Of a DNA stretch of 64,000 nucleotides, positions 28,987-37,248 are shown one piece after another; the stretch's first letter is position 1; every line of letters begins with the position of its first letter. Source of the stretch: Fluviicola sp. (GTDB lineage: Bacteria > Bacteroidota > Bacteroidia > Flavobacteriales_D > Crocinitomicaceae). Both the position numbers and the translations under genes were made by a program. Location: positions 42,603 to 106,602 of the forward strand of contig NVXU02000012.1 in assembly GCA_002734065.2 (NCBI GenBank), given 5' to 3'. The notes beneath the pieces were generated by a model. It did not search any database and had not been told where the DNA came from. It saw nothing but the letters and a program-made list of their open reading frames with translations.

Positions 28987-30387
28987 ATGAAAAAACTTGC
29001 ATTGCATTGGAAAATATTAATTGCCATGGTTTTCGGAATCATTTGGGCAATCATTTCGGGCCATATGGGCTGGAATCAATTCACGAGTGATTGGATAGAT
29101 CCTTTTGGTGTGATTTTTATCAATATCCTCAAATTCATTGCTGTTCCGCTTGTTTTATTCTCTATAATCACTGGTGTTGCAGGCTTGGGGGATCCTTCTA
29201 AATTGGGTAGAATGGGAGCCAAGACACTCGGAATGTACCTCATTACTACAGTTTTTTCCGTTACTGTCGGGTTATTGCTCGTTAATACCTTCAAACCGGG
29301 CGTTCAGAAGAACAAAGAAACAAGAATTGATAACCGTTTGGAGTATGAAGTCTGGGCAACTGATAACAACATCGAAATTAAGGATGGACGAAACATCATG
29401 GCAACGGTATCTGATGAGAAACTGTCGGAAATTCGCAGTAAAATATCGTCGGATATGGAAAGCGAAGATTACAAAAAAGCAGCAGCAAAAAACGAAGCAA
29501 AAAATGCCAATAAAAACGAAAGTCCATTAAAACCGCTGGTAGATATGGTTCCGAGCAACCTTATACAGGCCTTAGGAAGCGGAAAGTTAATGTTGCAAGT
29601 GATTTTCTTCGCGCTATTTTTCGGTATCGCAATGATTCTCATGCCGAAAGAAAAAACAGAAAGCGTTCGTTCTTTCTTCGATGGAATGAATGATATTTTT
29701 ATCAAAATGGTGCACATCGTTATGGATTACGCACCTTTCTTCGTCTTCTGTTTAATGGCCGGAGTCCTAGCAAAGTCAGCCGATACACTGGATGAGTTGG
29801 TTGACATCTTCATTGCGCTCGGTTATTACACCTTGCTAGTCTTTAGTGGACTGATGCTCATGCTTTTTGGTTTTTACCCCCTACTTTTGAGAGTTTTTGG
29901 TGTAAAAATAGGGTACAGAGCCTTTTTTAAAGGCTTAAGTCCTGCTCAATTTTTGGCTTTCTCAACAAGTTCAAGTGCAGCCACCTTACCTGTTACTATT
30001 GAGTGTGTTACGGAGAATTTAAGAATTTCAGAAAAGGTGTCTGATTTCGTTTTACCTATCGGAGCAACGGTCAACATGGACGGCACATCTTTGTACCAAG
30101 CAATAGCGGTTATTTTCTTGGCGCAATACCACGACGTTGATCTTTCGATGATGCAACAATTGGGCATTGTCGCCACTGCAACCCTCGCATCCATAGGCGC
30201 AGCGGCGGTTCCCAGCGCAGGACTGATTATGTTAATGATTGTTTTGGACTCAATTGGCCTCAATCCTTTGTGGATTGCGATTGTGTTCCCTGTCGATAGA
30301 ATCTTGGATATGTGCAGAACGGTAGTGAATGTTACGAGTGATGCTACGGTGAGTGCTATTATTGCGAAGAGTGAGGGGGTGGAGTAA
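28987..30387 (+). CDS. Dicarboxylate/amino acid:cation symporter (DAACS family)
   Basis: A 466-residue inner-membrane transporter of the glutamate/aspartate/C4-dicarboxylate family. The hairpin motif FSTSSSAATLPVTIEC and the transmembrane-7 motif NMDGTSLYQA are intact, and SIGAAAVPSAGLIM supplies the second hairpin. Residues about 120-185 form a polar insertion (Lys/Glu/Asn-rich) between helices, longer than in typical GltP. It is 50 bases after the GH92 gene. The substrate, glutamate, aspartate or dicarboxylate, is not determined. Confidence 0.92.
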   Translation: MKKLALHWKILIAMVFGIIWAIISGHMGWNQFTSDWIDPFGVIFINILKFIAVPLVLFSIITGVAGLGDPSKLGRMGAKTLGMYLITTVFSVTVGLLLVNTFKPGVQKNKETRIDNRLEYEVWATDNNIEIKDGRNIMATVSDEKLSEIRSKISSDMESEDYKKAAAKNEAKNANKNESPLKPLVDMVPSNLIQALGSGKLMLQVIFFALFFGIAMILMPKEKTESVRSFFDGMNDIFIKMVHIVMDYAPFFVFCLMAGVLAKSADTLDELVDIFIALGYYTLLVFSGLMLMLFGFYPLLLRVFGVKIGYRAFFKGLSPAQFLAFSTSSSAATLPVTIECVTENLRISEKVSDFVLPIGATVNMDGTSLYQAIAVIFLAQYHDVDLSMMQQLGIVATATLASIGAAAVPSAGLIMLMIVLDSIGLNPLWIAIVFPVDRILDMCRTVVNVTSDATVSAIIAKSEGVE

Positions 30388-30388
30388 A

Positions 30389-30420
30389 GAGTGAGGAGTG
30401 AGGAGTGAGGAGTGTGGAGC
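30389..30420 (+). repeat. Dispersed repeat family R2 (GAGTGAGGAGTG type), copy a
   Basis: Tandem GTGAGGAGTGAGGAGTGAGG directly after the symporter stop codon. Related runs occur at 34384, 41060, 41570, 44465, 44621, 56141 and 63838. Confidence 0.75.
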
Positions 30421-30544
30421 AAGAGTTGAGAGGTTTGGTGATTTTTTCTTTTGTTTGATGGGAAATGTGTATTTTTAAGGAAAAAACAGGTTGGATAGAG
30501 TGCATTAGTTGCTATGTTGAAATGTTGGCGTTAATTAAGAAATA

Positions 30545-31399
30545 ATGAAACAAGTTTTAATTCTTCTCTTTTTATCGGTCACTATTAATAGTTTTAGCCA
30601 AAATTTTAAAGCAAAAGTTGATAGTATCTATGATTTTCATCCTCACAAGATGTCCGATGAAGAACAGCGAAAAATATTTAAAAAATTAGATGTGTTTTTT
30701 GAAATGGTTATTGCTGATACTGGAAAATATCTACCCTTATTAAGACAAGAACTAAATACAGAAGACCATACATCATATTTCTATTATGACGCTGCACACC
30801 TTTTAATAATAAATAGTGAAAGTAGTTCAGACCTGAATCTGGCGGTTAAGTCTTTTGTGAAATCTGATATTAGGGATTTATCTCCAAAAAATTATGTTAA
30901 TCTATTAATGGGGTTGGCAAAAAAGGGCATCAACATCACAGATGCCGCTGTTAAGATATTATCGGACTCCACATTCTCTTTTTTCATTCCGCAGCATGCA
31001 ATGACTTTCAATCAAGGTTATTGCCTATTGTTTTGTTTATCTCCTCTTCCTGTTGATTACTATACGGATACCTTAATTTCTATTTTTAGGGAAACTAATT
31101 CTATCGTTACTCAAAAATCCATAATAACCACCCTTTGGTTTTCATACTCATGTAAAGGTGATGAATTCTTAAATTCATTGACACCATCAAATACTTTGGA
31201 TAAAAAAGTATCTAAATATGCAAAAGATCTTTTAGGAAGAATACTTTCAAAAGAATATGAAGATATAATGGAGGATTTGGATAGTGAAGAACTGAATAAA
31301 ATGTTCGACTCAGGAGACCTTTTAAGGTTTTCGGATGAATCAATTCATTATTTAAACCTGATGGTCAAGCTAAAAAGAAAGAAATTAAACTGCCGCTAA
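30545..31399 (+). CDS. Exported protein of unknown function
   Basis: A 284-residue protein with a signal peptide (MKQVLILLFLSVTINSFSQ). The rest is helical and acidic, with LSPLPVDYYTDTLISIF in the middle. No recognised domain. It is likely periplasmic. No same-strand operon partner is obvious, and the next ORF is separated by an intergenic hairpin-rich stretch. Confidence 0.7.
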   Translation: MKQVLILLFLSVTINSFSQNFKAKVDSIYDFHPHKMSDEEQRKIFKKLDVFFEMVIADTGKYLPLLRQELNTEDHTSYFYYDAAHLLIINSESSSDLNLAVKSFVKSDIRDLSPKNYVNLLMGLAKKGINITDAAVKILSDSTFSFFIPQHAMTFNQGYCLLFCLSPLPVDYYTDTLISIFRETNSIVTQKSIITTLWFSYSCKGDEFLNSLTPSNTLDKKVSKYAKDLLGRILSKEYEDIMEDLDSEELNKMFDSGDLLRFSDESIHYLNLMVKLKRKKLNCR

Positions 31400-31497
31400 T
31401 AGTGTATATGAAGTCATGGCAGCCTGCGGGATGCTACGCATCTTTACAAATAAAGAAAGCATCATCTGCTTATGGCTAAACCGTTATAAAGTTCACT

Positions 31498-31905
31498 TTG
31501 ATAATTACCCACAATGAACAACCCATAATCCTATTTTTCTTACTCCTCACTTTTTCAAGTCTAACTCAAAGTCGATTAGATGTTGAGGCATATTCTAACA
31601 CCACAGCTAAATTAGAAGATAACAGAAGGGTTGATTCCATACACGTAAAAATCATCAACCTGGCTACAAATGAAGAATCATCGTTTGATTTTGTGGAAGA
31701 AGGTGTAGAAGATTGCTATTTAGAAAATGGAAATTTTAAATTAATTTGCTCAATTACCGGTGAAGACGATTCTGTAATTGTGAATGTTCGCACTTTTACT
31801 GGTAAAATCACTTTTGTGACTCTATTGTTCGAACCTGAATCTGAATTATCCAGAAAACAACGAAAAATACGAAAAAAAAAGTATGTTAATATGAGGGAAT
31901 TGTAA
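31498..31905 (+). CDS. Small exported protein, probably frameshifted at the start
   Basis: The ORF opens at a TTG (31498) and reads 135 codons, with no ATG in frame at the N-terminus. Just inside it, an ATG at 31514 is in another frame (ATG AAC AAC CCA TAA). Adding one base in the C run at 31522-31524 would give MNNPIILFFLLLTFSSLTQS, a perfect signal peptide. So the gene probably begins at 31514 with a one-base deletion, or it is a sequencing indel. The mature part is beta-rich (IHVKIINLATNEESSFDF, then VNVRTFTGKITF). The function is unknown. Confidence 0.55.
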   Translation: MIITHNEQPIILFFLLLTFSSLTQSRLDVEAYSNTTAKLEDNRRVDSIHVKIINLATNEESSFDFVEEGVEDCYLENGNFKLICSITGEDDSVIVNVRTFTGKITFVTLLFEPESELSRKQRKIRKKKYVNMREL

Positions 31906-31981
31906 ATCGAGCACACTTTTTTTGCGTTTCTTACTCCTTAGTTACACATATTTGGTGTAATTTAACATCAAAACATGAATC

Positions 31982-32164
31982 ATGGCACGAAAAAAATTGT
32001 TTCTACAAGTAAATCACTTTTTTCCTAAAAGTGAAGCTGCAAACGTTGAGCAACGACAAATTGATTGGATAAAGGCCAAAATAGAAAGGGGAGAAGAGAG
32101 CGGATTTACAGCAGATACGAAAGCGCAAATATTAGCACAATCTAAGTCTCTATTGGATAGCTGA
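31982..32164 (+). CDS. 60-residue protein, possible ParD-like antitoxin fragment
   Basis: A 60-residue ORF: MARKKLFLQVNHFFPKSEA, then RQIDWIKAKIERGEESGFTA. The C-terminal half resembles the tail of ParD/RHH antitoxins, which read roughly ...GEESGF..D.... The N-terminal ribbon-helix-helix unit of a full antitoxin appears shortened or absent, and no toxin gene lies downstream. It is either an orphan antitoxin or a conserved small protein; the assignment is tentative. Confidence 0.45.
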   Translation: MARKKLFLQVNHFFPKSEAANVEQRQIDWIKAKIERGEESGFTADTKAQILAQSKSLLDS

Positions 32165-32205
32165 TTATTTTTTAGCACTACTCTTTTTTTACTAATCAAA
32201 ATTCT

Positions 32206-33105
32206 TCAATTATTCCTCGGGTGAAACGAAATTATCGCATCCTTCAAAAAAGCTTGGTCCAAATGTGTATAGATTTCAGTTGTCAGAATAGACTCGTGAC
32301 CCAACATTTCTTGAATGGCTCTGAGGTTGGCACCGCCTTCCAATAAATGCGTAGCAAAGGAATGACGAAAAGTGTGCGGACTTATATTCTTCTGTAAATC
32401 AATCTCTTGTGAGAGGTTTTTGATGATGGTGAAAATCATTACACGTGTTAACTTGGCTCCACGACGGTTCAAGAAAATGTAACTTTCATGCCCTTTTTGG
32501 ATATTTAAAGAGGCCCTCACATTCTCCGTGTATAAATCCATTTCTTTCTTCACAGAATCACTGACAGGGACTAAACGTTGCTTGTTTCCCTTGCCAATAA
32601 CACGAATGAAGCCTTCTTCAAAAAAGAGGTTTTCGAATTGCAAATTAACCAACTCAGAAACACGCAAACCACAACTGTATAAGGTCTCCAAAATGGCTTT
32701 GTTTCGATGTCCTTCGGGTTTGCTTAAGTCGATGGCATCTATCAATTGATCTATTTCTTCTACAGAAAGAACTTCGGGTAATTTACGACCTATGGATGGC
32801 ATTTCTAACAGTTCGCTGGGGTCGACTTCAATTTCTTTCTCCAGAATAAGGTATTTGTAAAATTGCTTGACACCACTAATTATTCTCGATTGACTGCGCG
32901 CACTCAAGCCTAAATCATACAATTCTTGAATAAAATTCTTCAAGTGAGAATAATTTATTTCTTTTGGAGAACAATCAATGCCACTGGCAAAGTCGTGTAG
33001 TTTCTCAACATCACGCACATAAGCAGCAACAGAATTCTCTGCCAATCCTTTCTCGATTTTCAAGTATGAAACAAAATCCTTAATATAGCGATTCCAAGAT
33101 GACAT
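32206..33105 (-). CDS. xerD: Tyrosine recombinase XerD
   Basis: A 299-residue site-specific recombinase that with XerC (or alone) resolves chromosome dimers at dif. The N-terminal core-binding domain is MSSWNRYIKDFVSYLKIEKGL. The catalytic set is Arg in YSCGLRVSEL, Lys in GKGNKQR, the HTFRHSFATHLL His-x-x-Arg, the second His in LGHESILTTEIY, and the Tyr. The start codon at 33105 lies 2 bases from the start of aroQ on the opposite strand, so the promoter of each gene lies in the other's coding region. Confidence 0.93.
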   Translation of the reverse strand: MSSWNRYIKDFVSYLKIEKGLAENSVAAYVRDVEKLHDFASGIDCSPKEINYSHLKNFIQELYDLGLSARSQSRIISGVKQFYKYLILEKEIEVDPSELLEMPSIGRKLPEVLSVEEIDQLIDAIDLSKPEGHRNKAILETLYSCGLRVSELVNLQFENLFFEEGFIRVIGKGNKQRLVPVSDSVKKEMDLYTENVRASLNIQKGHESYIFLNRRGAKLTRVMIFTIIKNLSQEIDLQKNISPHTFRHSFATHLLEGGANLRAIQEMLGHESILTTEIYTHLDQAFLKDAIISFHPRNN

Positions 33106-33107
33106 TT

Positions 33108-33524
33108 ATGAAGCTATTAATTATCAATGGACCAAATTTAAATTTAATTGGTCAACGTGAACAAGAAATATACGGCAAAGATTCGTTTGAAAGCTATTTT
33201 GAGGAGTTAAAATCTAAAAAAAGTGTCGATTTGGACTATTTTCAATCGAATATTGAGGGAGAATTGATCGATTCTTTACAGGCATCCAACCACGATGGGA
33301 TTATACTCAATGCCGGTGGATATACACATACAAGTGTGGCAATTCGAGATTGCATCGCGGCGATAACAACACCTGTTGTAGAAGTGCATATCAGCAACAT
33401 CATGAAAAGAGAATCGTTCCGTCACGAATCAATGATATCAGCAGTTGCAGAAGGTTGCATCTTTGGTTTTGGCTTGAAATCTTACGGCTTGGCAATTGAT
33501 TACTTCGAGCAAAAAGTGAACTAA
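33108..33524 (+). CDS. aroQ: 3-dehydroquinate dehydratase, type II
   Basis: A small (139-residue) shikimate-pathway enzyme that converts 3-dehydroquinate to 3-dehydroshikimate. The family start is MKLLIINGPNLNLIGQRE, with Asn and Arg active-site residues. SNIEGELIDSLQ, ILNAGGYTHTSVAIRD and VEVHISN also match, and the loop carries Tyr (IYGKDSFE). The ORF is open 3 codons upstream (33099), but the ATG at 33108 is the usual start. Its start is 2 bases from the xerD start on the other strand. Confidence 0.95.
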   Translation: MKLLIINGPNLNLIGQREQEIYGKDSFESYFEELKSKKSVDLDYFQSNIEGELIDSLQASNHDGIILNAGGYTHTSVAIRDCIAAITTPVVEVHISNIMKRESFRHESMISAVAEGCIFGFGLKSYGLAIDYFEQKVN

Positions 33525-33526
33525 AG

Positions 33527-34327
33527 ATGCAAGAACTCCTAACTTATTCTCTTCTTGTTGTTTTGCTGGTTATTGCTGCTTATTTCTACCGTAAAAAGAA
33601 AGAAAAGCAAAGAAAATTAAGCGAATTAATGTCCAGGCCCTTTCCTGAAAAATGGCGAAGTATTTTGCTGAAAAAAGTATTGTTTTACCGAAATTTAGAG
33701 GCAGAAGACAAGCAATTGTTCGAAAAACAAGTTCTGCGATTCTTAGCAACCAAGAAAATAGAAGCGGTCAGCACAACAATCGATGATACAGTTCGGTTGA
33801 TGGTTGCATCAAGTGCAGTGATTCCGACCTTTGCGTTTCCGAATTTCAATTATCCAGCAGTTAGAACGGTGCTGATTTACCCCGGAAGTTTTGATGAAGA
33901 TTTTGACGTGACAAAGCACAAAGGGCATCGCCAATTCATTACCGGAATGGTTGGAAATAAGGCGTTAAAAGGAACGGTGATTCTTTCCAAGCCAGATTTA
34001 TTAGCAGCCTACAACGGCAGTCGCAAGAAAAGCAATGTCGGAATTCATGAGTTCGTTCACTTAATGGACGGAACCGACGGAGCAATTGATGGCATTCCAG
34101 AACGCTTACTCGACCATTCTTACGTCGCTTCATGGCTTTTTGAGATAAAAGACGAAATGGAGGACATCCTAAAAGGGAAGTCTGATATTAATCCTTATGG
34201 TTTGACCAATAACGCAGAATTTTTGGCTGTTGTCAGCGAGTATTTCTTTGAAAACCCGAAATCGTTTAAGAAAAAGCACCCAGATTTGTATAAATATATG
34301 GTTGAGATTTTTGACCAGAAGCTTTGA
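33527..34327 (+). CDS. MtfA-like zinc peptidase
   Basis: A 266-residue protein with one N-terminal membrane helix (residues 6-19, LLVVLLVIAAYFYRKKK) and a cytoplasmic peptidase domain. The zinc motif is HEFVH at residues 173-177, in GIHEFVHLMDGTDGA, and a later Glu (NAEFLAVVSEYFFE) is the third ligand candidate. This is the MtfA/M90 family; E. coli MtfA interacts with the Mlc repressor. It begins 2 bases after aroQ and is likely co-transcribed. Confidence 0.88.
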   Translation: MQELLTYSLLVVLLVIAAYFYRKKKEKQRKLSELMSRPFPEKWRSILLKKVLFYRNLEAEDKQLFEKQVLRFLATKKIEAVSTTIDDTVRLMVASSAVIPTFAFPNFNYPAVRTVLIYPGSFDEDFDVTKHKGHRQFITGMVGNKALKGTVILSKPDLLAAYNGSRKKSNVGIHEFVHLMDGTDGAIDGIPERLLDHSYVASWLFEIKDEMEDILKGKSDINPYGLTNNAEFLAVVSEYFFENPKSFKKKHPDLYKYMVEIFDQKL

Positions 34328-34445
34328 CAATTGACAATGTGCAATTAGTAATGTGCAATTAGCAATTGTTGGCTTCAATAACTTCACACTCATCACTCCA
34401 CACTCCTCACTGGTTACCGAGCGTCAGTCGAGGTACACTCAAAAA
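34325..34445. repeat. Composite intergenic repeats (R2 plus R3) next to the acs stop
   Basis: From 34325 to about 34372 there are tandem TTGACAATGTGCAATTAG-like units. From 34384 to 34411 an inverted R2 run (CACACTCATCACTCCACACT). From 34412 to 34440 the R3 unit GGTTACCGAGCGTCAGTC then GAGGTACACTC. The R3 end lies 6 bases from the acs stop codon. The same composite occurs at 41570-41628. Confidence 0.75.
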
Positions 34446-36344
34446 CTACAAAGACTCCTTCACAATCTCATCCACCACACTTGGGTCGAGCAGAGTAGAG
34501 GTATCACCAAAATTAGATTGCTCACCCTCGGCGATTTTTCGGAGAATTCTGCGCATTATTTTGCCTGATCTTGTTTTGGGTAATCCTGTGACGATTTGTA
34601 TCTTGTCAGGCTTTGCAATCCTCCCAATCCCTTGTGAAACGGACTCTGTGAGAGATGCTGTGATTTCCGATAATTCTTTGTTCGTTGCGTTTTCTACCAC
34701 AACATAGGCATAAATTCCTTGCCCTTTAATGTCGTGCGGATAACCGACAACTGCCGATTCTATGGCGAACTCATTGGTGTTAAGTGCATCCTCAATTTCT
34801 GCCGTTCCAAAACGATGTCCAGAGACGTTGATTACATCGTCAACTCGACCGATTATACGATACATTCCATTCTTGTCGCGTTTAGCGCCGTCTCCTGTGA
34901 AATAATAACCGTCATAGTTGGAGAAATACGTGTTCTTGCATCTATCATGATCTCCGTAAGTCGTTCTTAAAATAGATGGCCACGGGAATTTCATGCACAA
35001 ATAACCTTCTTTTTCATTCTCTGTGATTTCATTGCCGTCTGCATCCAAAAGTACAGGTTGAATTCCAGGTAGAGGATAACCTGCATGCGTTGGATTCATC
35101 GGAGAAAGATCTCCCAATCCAGAAAGCATGATCCCGCCTGTTTCTGTTTGCCACCAAGTATCAACGATAGGGCAGTTGTTCTTGCCGATGTTCTCATAGT
35201 ACCAGTTCCATGCTTCTTCGTTGATGGGCTCGCCAACAGAACCAATGACTTTTAGTGAACTTAAATCGTATTGATTCACAACGTCTAATCCATGAGCCAT
35301 CAATGTTCTGATAGCTGTCGGCGCCGTGTAAAACTGATTGACTTTATATTTCTCACAGACTTGCCAAAAACGACCTGCATCAGGATAAGTTGGTACGCCT
35401 TCAAAAATAATGGAACTTGCCCCTGATAATAAGGGACCGTAAACGATGTAAGAATGCCCTGTTATCCAGCCGATATCTGCGGTGCACCAAAAAACATCGC
35501 CTTCGTTGTATTGAAAAACATTCTCAAAAGAGTAGGAGGTATAGACCATGTAACCTCCGCAGGTATGCACCACGCCTTTTGGTTTTCCGGTAGAACCAGA
35601 AGTGTATAAAATGAAGAGCATATCTTCTGCATCCATTGGTTCAGCAGCGAAAGTTGAAGATTTACCTTTAATTAATGTGTGATAATCAATGTCTCGACCT
35701 TCTTTCATGTTTGGTTGAGAATTAATACAGTTGAGCACAATGACATTTTCGATGCTTGAGCAGTTTTTAACTCCTTCGTCCACCATTGATTTTAAGTCAA
35801 CCTGCTTGGTTCCTCTATTTAAGCCATCTGCCGTTATGACTAGTTTTGCTTTGGCATCATCAATTCTATCGGCCAGTGCATTGGAAGAAAATCCTGCGAA
35901 AATAATGGAATGAACGGCTCCAACTCGTGCGCATGCAAGAATAGCAACCACAGATTCCAGAACCATTGGCATATAAATGCAAACTCGATCGCCTTTTTGG
36001 ACGCCCAATTCTTTTAAACCGTTCGATAATTGACAAACTTGGTCGTGCAGTTCTTGATAAGTGATTGTTTTTCCTTCCGCATTGATGTCATTCGGTTCCC
36101 AATAAAAAGCAACTTGTTCGGCTCTTTCTGGAAGATGTCTGTCGAGTAAATTTTCTGTAATGTTCAGCTTTCCGCCTTTAAACCAGTTGATTTTTGGTTC
36201 TGAGAAATTCCAATCAAGTGTTTTGTCCCATTTTTTCTGCCAAGAGAATGTTTCTGCAATGGCTCCCCAAAATTCTTCAGGGTTTTCAATACTTTCTTGG
36301 TATTTACTTTGGTATTCTTCGAATGATTTAATGCGTAGATTCAT
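34446..36344 (-). CDS. acs: Acetyl-CoA synthetase
   Basis: AMP-forming enzyme that converts acetate, ATP and CoA to acetyl-CoA. It has 632 residues. The adenylation P-loop reads YTSGSTGKPKGVVHT, near residue 250. The A8 hinge region reads YFTGDGAKRDKNG and the substrate region VDTWWQTETGGIM. The C-terminal catalytic lysine is K595 in RSGKIMRR, the site regulated by acetylation in other bacteria. The gene is monocistronic. The composite repeat follows the stop codon within 6 bases. Confidence 0.96.
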   Translation of the reverse strand: MNLRIKSFEEYQSKYQESIENPEEFWGAIAETFSWQKKWDKTLDWNFSEPKINWFKGGKLNITENLLDRHLPERAEQVAFYWEPNDINAEGKTITYQELHDQVCQLSNGLKELGVQKGDRVCIYMPMVLESVVAILACARVGAVHSIIFAGFSSNALADRIDDAKAKLVITADGLNRGTKQVDLKSMVDEGVKNCSSIENVIVLNCINSQPNMKEGRDIDYHTLIKGKSSTFAAEPMDAEDMLFILYTSGSTGKPKGVVHTCGGYMVYTSYSFENVFQYNEGDVFWCTADIGWITGHSYIVYGPLLSGASSIIFEGVPTYPDAGRFWQVCEKYKVNQFYTAPTAIRTLMAHGLDVVNQYDLSSLKVIGSVGEPINEEAWNWYYENIGKNNCPIVDTWWQTETGGIMLSGLGDLSPMNPTHAGYPLPGIQPVLLDADGNEITENEKEGYLCMKFPWPSILRTTYGDHDRCKNTYFSNYDGYYFTGDGAKRDKNGMYRIIGRVDDVINVSGHRFGTAEIEDALNTNEFAIESAVVGYPHDIKGQGIYAYVVVENATNKELSEITASLTESVSQGIGRIAKPDKIQIVTGLPKTRSGKIMRRILRKIAEGEQSNFGDTSTLLDPSVVDEIVKESL

Positions 36345-36865
36345 TTTGGTTGATTTTGGAGATGAAAAATAATCAAAAAAAACAAATACCGAGTAGTGAT
36401 AGGGAGACTTTTATTAGTCTAGGAGCGAATTAAGGTTATTTTATCATTATACCTGACAAAAATATTGATTTTATTCATTCCACTTTTTTTTGCCGCAGCA
36501 TACCTCTACAAGCTCGGCACGGCGTAAAAAAAAGTTCGCAAATTTATGTTGAGCGAAGTCGAAATAAAAACTGCATTGCGCTGAGATTTCTTCATTCGCT
36601 CAATCTTTATCAATATTAAGTTAATGCGCCTGAGCTCCTGTGTCGCTAGTCTTTTAACTAAAATATTGATTTCGATTTTACTCTTTCCAAAATCAAGGCG
36701 CGAACCTCGCTTCGAAACATTAGATTATCTTCAGATAAAAAATCTTTTTAATTCTAAAAACATTATGTAACATTCAAAGTTCTATTAAAATCTATTATAT
36801 TAGATACTAGGACAATGTTTTATGCTCTTTTTCTGGTACAGAGTTATTCTAGGAGAATTTTAAAC
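36345..36865. other. Noncoding region with degenerate repeat element
   Basis: About 520 bases without a gene between acs and cspA. A hairpin at about 36485-36536 has arms CTTTTTTTTGCCG and CGGCGTAAAAAAAAG. The 36478-36720 stretch shares blocks (CCACTTTTT, AAAAAGTTCGCAAA, GCGC...CGCTTCGAAA) with 43256-43490, so both look like old copies of one element. No ORF with support was found. Confidence 0.55.
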
Positions 36866-36901
36866 AAAAAAAAGCCTGCTTATCATCGATAAACAGGCTT
36901 T
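36866..36901 (-). terminator. Rho-independent terminator of cspA
   Basis: AAAGCCTG (36871-36878) and CAGGCTTT (36894-36901) with inner TTATC/GATAA pairing; on the minus strand the stem is followed by a run of T from the A-tract at 36866-36873. Confidence 0.85.
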
Positions 36902-36919
36902 GGAAATAAATATCAAATA

Positions 36920-37111
36920 TTAAACAACTTTAACGTCTACTGCGTTTAGTCCTTTTTTACCTTCTTTTAGATCGAATTCTACTTCGTCACCTTCTTTAAT
37001 CTCATCGATTAATCCTGTAACGTGTACAAAATGTTCTTTTCCTGATTCGTCTTCAACGATAAATCCAAATCCTTTAGATTCGTTGAAAAATTTTACTGTT
37101 CCTTTGCTCAT
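36920..37111 (-). CDS. cspA: Cold-shock protein
   Basis: A 63-residue single-OB-fold protein that binds single-stranded nucleic acid. RNP1 is KGFGFIVED and RNP2 is HFVHVTG. The start MSKGTVKFFNESKGFGFI is standard. It is transcribed divergently from a DEAD-box helicase, and both carry a TATCTTTG -7 element, so joint cold-shock control is plausible. The terminator at 36866-36901 ends the message. Confidence 0.94.
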   Translation of the reverse strand: MSKGTVKFFNESKGFGFIVEDESGKEHFVHVTGLIDEIKEGDEVEFDLKEGKKGLNAVDVKVV

Positions 37112-37137
37112 TGTAAATATAATAAATAATTAAGTGG

Positions 37138-37145
37138 CAAAGATA
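37138..37145 (-). promoter_or_regulatory. -7 element of cspA
   Basis: TATCTTTG on the minus strand, about 27 bases upstream of the cspA ATG. The -33 element was not recognised. Confidence 0.5.
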
Positions 37146-37220
37146 CTCTAATTTGTGAGTTGAGACACATTTATTTTAATTATTCTCTGATTTACACCAT
37201 TAAAGAGCGAAAAACAAGTG

Positions 37221-37228
37221 TATCTTTG
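37221..37228 (+). promoter_or_regulatory. -7 element of the DEAD-box helicase gene
   Basis: TATCTTTG at 20 bases before the helicase ATG, identical to the element of the divergent cspA gene. Confidence 0.55.
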
Positions 37229-37248
37229 CAACAAAATAGAGCATTACT

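Noticed and set aside
29946..30422. 158-codon minus-strand ORF at the end of the symporter gene
   Set aside because: Antisense to the conserved NMDGT and SSSAATLP region. Its N-terminus is made of the R2 repeat.
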